The translations under genes and the position numbers were made by a program. 64,000 nt of DNA from Pseudomonadales bacterium (lineage in GTDB: Bacteria; Pseudomonadota; Gammaproteobacteria; Pseudomonadales; Pseudohongiellaceae): the NCBI GenBank assembly GCA_012103535.1, contig WLWQ01000003.1, positions 248,001 to 312,000 on the forward strand, in the 5' to 3' direction. Shown here piece after piece: positions 62,166 to 64,000 of this stretch. Position 1 is the stretch's first letter. Each line of letters starts with the position of its first letter. The notes under the pieces are model-generated. The model made no database searches, was not told the DNA's origin, and saw only the letters and a program-made list of their open reading frames with translations.

Positions 62166-63368
62166 ATGACATCACGCTATTCAACAGACATCGTCATCTT
62201 TGGCGGTGGCATAGCAGGGTTATGGTTACTTAATCGATTACAGAGCGATGGCTTCCATGCAATTCTTTTTGAAACCCGGGCGCTGGGAAGCGGCCAAACC
62301 CTCGCTTCACAGGGGATTATTCACGGTGGACTGAAATACGCATTGAGCGGCTCCGTCTCTGGCGCGGCAAATGTCATCGCCGACATGCCGCAGCGCTGGC
62401 GCCAATGTTTAAGTGGCAGTGGCGAGTTAGACTTAAGGGATGTCGCGGTTCTTAGTGACCAATATTACATGTGGTCAGATGGTAGCCTTCGTTCCAAACT
62501 AAAAACTTTTCTTGGCAGTAAAAGCCTGGTGGGTCGAGTTGAAGCCCTCGACCAGAATAACTATCCGACTTTTTTTCAAGATAATTCTGTCGACGGCACT
62601 TTATATCAACTTCCAGATTTCGTTGTAGACACCCCTTCTCTTCTACAGAAACTTCGAGACCCTGTTCAATCGAGAATTTTCCAAATCGATGACGGTGCGT
62701 ATCAATTTAAGAAAGACGAAGTTTCGTCCAACTACAGGATCGAGCTAAGCAAGAACGAGACCGAGATTGAATTTAGTGCCAACAAAATTATTTTTTGTGC
62801 AGGTGAAGGTAATGCTGAGCTAATCGAACAGGCGTCTATTAAAACGATTAGCGCGCAAGTGCGACCATTACATATGGTCTATTTGAAAAAACCAAACTTA
62901 CCGCAACTGTTTGTGCATTGCATTGGCGACGATTTCAGTCTGACGCCAAAACTCACGGTAACCTCCCATACCGATCTGCAAGGGCAAACGGTTTGGTATT
63001 TAGGTGGTGATCTGGCAGAACAAGGCGTAAGCAAAAGTAAAGCGGATCAAATCGAAGCGGCACAGCAACTGGTTAAAAAATTGTTTCCCTGGATTGACAT
63101 CAGCGCTACCGAATGGAATAGCTTTCTTATCAACCGAGCCGAAGCGAACATCAACAATAACTATCGTCCCGATGATGCCTATGTCGCGACCGAGGGAAAC
63201 ATCATTCTGGCCTGGCCAACCAAACTCACTCTTACTCCTTCCCTGGCCGATAAAGTAATCAATGCTTTACAGAGTGATTCTGTTACTCCCGCTGGTGATA
63301 GCGAGTCGCTTCAAGTACTCAGCGAATTTAGAGTAGAACCAGATTTAGCGAATGCCTATTGGGACTAA
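62166..63368 (+). CDS. FAD-dependent oxidoreductase (DAO family)
   Basis: The protein has 400 residues. The FAD-binding Rossmann motif is IVIFGGGIAGLWLLNRL, followed by the DAO features GQTLASQGIIHGGLKYAL and KIIFCAGEGNAELIE. The middle is the substrate-binding domain. Relatives include glycerol-3-phosphate dehydrogenase-like and glycine oxidase-like enzymes; the substrate is not clear. The aldo/keto reductase gene begins 6 bp after it, so the two are probably in one operon. Confidence 0.85.
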   Translation: MTSRYSTDIVIFGGGIAGLWLLNRLQSDGFHAILFETRALGSGQTLASQGIIHGGLKYALSGSVSGAANVIADMPQRWRQCLSGSGELDLRDVAVLSDQYYMWSDGSLRSKLKTFLGSKSLVGRVEALDQNNYPTFFQDNSVDGTLYQLPDFVVDTPSLLQKLRDPVQSRIFQIDDGAYQFKKDEVSSNYRIELSKNETEIEFSANKIIFCAGEGNAELIEQASIKTISAQVRPLHMVYLKKPNLPQLFVHCIGDDFSLTPKLTVTSHTDLQGQTVWYLGGDLAEQGVSKSKADQIEAAQQLVKKLFPWIDISATEWNSFLINRAEANINNNYRPDDAYVATEGNIILAWPTKLTLTPSLADKVINALQSDSVTPAGDSESLQVLSEFRVEPDLANAYWD

Positions 63369-63374
63369 TCTCCA

Positions 63375-64000
63375 ATGATCGTACAAAAGCGTAAGCTAGG
63401 CCAAAGTGGTCTTAGTGTTTCCTGTCTTGGTCTCGGTACCGTTAAGTTTGGCCGCAATCAAGAAGTTAAGTATCCCACCACTTTTGCTCTGCCTTCAGAC
63501 GATGCAGTTTCAGCCTTGCTGGAACAGGCTAAGTCCTATGGAATCAATTTACTGGATACCGCCCCCGCCTACGGCAGCAGCGAACAGCGGCTGGGGCGCT
63601 TGCTGCGGGATCGCGAAGACTGGGTAATCTGCACCAAAGTCGGAGAAGAATTTGTAACCGGCAAGTCCTATTACGATTTCTCTGCGGATCACGTCAGAAA
63701 GAGCATCGAGCGCAGTTTGCTCAACCTGAATACCGATTACCTGGATATTGTGCTGGTGCACTCCGATGGCAATGACATGACCATTATCGATTCCACCGAT
63801 TGTTTGGAAGCTCTGGCCGAGCTCAAGCAACGGGGCATGATTCGAGCCATTGGCATGTCTACCAAGAGTGTCGAAGGGGGAATGAAAGCGGTAGATCTTA
63901 CCGATGTAGTCATGGTGACATATAACCCATCCAGCACCGAAGACGAACCGGTCATCGATCACGCCCTGGCAAATGACAAAGGTGTGCTGGTCAAGAAAGG
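63375..64000 (+). CDS. Aldo/keto reductase, 3' end missing
   Basis: The frame is open from ATG 63375 to the window end, giving 208 residues. The N-terminus VQKRKLGQSGLSVSCLGLGTVKFG is typical. The catalytic tetrad is visible: Asp and Tyr in LLDTAPAYGSSE, Lys in CTKVGEE and His in LVHSDGN. It is a TIM-barrel NADPH-dependent oxidoreductase; the substrate is unknown. It lies 6 bp after the FAD oxidoreductase stop. Confidence 0.9.
   Translation, partial: MIVQKRKLGQSGLSVSCLGLGTVKFGRNQEVKYPTTFALPSDDAVSALLEQAKSYGINLLDTAPAYGSSEQRLGRLLRDREDWVICTKVGEEFVTGKSYYDFSADHVRKSIERSLLNLNTDYLDIVLVHSDGNDMTIIDSTDCLEALAELKQRGMIRAIGMSTKSVEGGMKAVDLTDVVMVTYNPSSTEDEPVIDHALANDKGVLVKK

Overview
The window reads as a continuous piece of a Gram-negative gammaproteobacterial chromosome, probably a free-living and perhaps marine one. 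The evidence is the gene set and order: a pilT / yggS-proC-yggT-metX-metW-rdgB-hemW block, lgt-thyA-folA, ptsP-rppH, DNA polymerase II, the gcvT-gcvH-gcvP glycine cleavage operon and waaA (Kdo transferase, so LPS is made). Base composition looks to be in the mid-40s percent G+C by eye. UGA is an ordinary stop codon for many genes here. I see no tRNA or rRNA genes, CRISPR array, prophage or intact insertion sequence.

Layout. 1-11300: housekeeping genes (ruvX fragment, pilT, amino acid and cofactor genes, nucleotide-pool hygiene, folate/dTMP synthesis, lipoprotein modification). 11400-15000: small accessory enzymes, including an encapsulated-ferritin-like protein without an encapsulin shell, a beta carbonic anhydrase and an acetyltransferase. 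15000-24600: ptsP, rppH, an HAD phosphatase, an imelysin-like lipoprotein, gcvR, polB and a Tat-exported sulfite-oxidase-like molybdoenzyme. 24850-32800: mostly poorly characterised genes, including a 770-residue protein with a class III cyclase-like domain, a frame-broken HTH gene, a short SutA-like protein, a TraB/GumN protein, a PilZ protein and an unannotated structured RNA at about 32572-32796. 32800-41400: a giant Lhr helicase, a signal peptidase I, a thioredoxin-fold gene interrupted by an in-frame UGA, and a DUF5916-type outer-membrane protein. 41400-46440: large inverted repeats, then an ECF sigma / anti-sigma / two exported HEAT-repeat proteins operon. 46470-51130: gcvTHP. 51150-57730: a membrane protein and a minus-strand operon encoding an acyltransferase, an acyl carrier protein, an HlyD-type adaptor, a C39-peptidase ABC exporter and an inactive-looking REP-transposase relative. 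57800-64000: small conserved proteins, pepQ, waaA, an FAD oxidoreductase and a partial aldo/keto reductase.

The strongest unusual signals are: (1) 38422-39006, a secreted peroxiredoxin/thioredoxin-fold protein in which UGA sits exactly at the first position of a CxxC-type redox motif and is followed by a SECIS-like hairpin, a selenoprotein candidate; (2) the 52386-57728 operon, which pairs acyl-group activation (acyl carrier protein plus LpxL-like acyltransferase) with leader-peptidase ABC export and looks like an export system for an acylated peptide whose precursor I could not find; (3) within it, the hlyD-like gene, whose last 51 codons lie in the -1 frame directly after a T TTA AAG slippery heptamer and stop codon; (4) the roughly 225-nt RNA at 32572-32796, which carries a perfect 13-nt complement of the 16S rRNA 3' end. 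Two of the frame breaks (hlyD-like and HTH gene) could each be explained by one missing base, so assembly error has to be excluded first.
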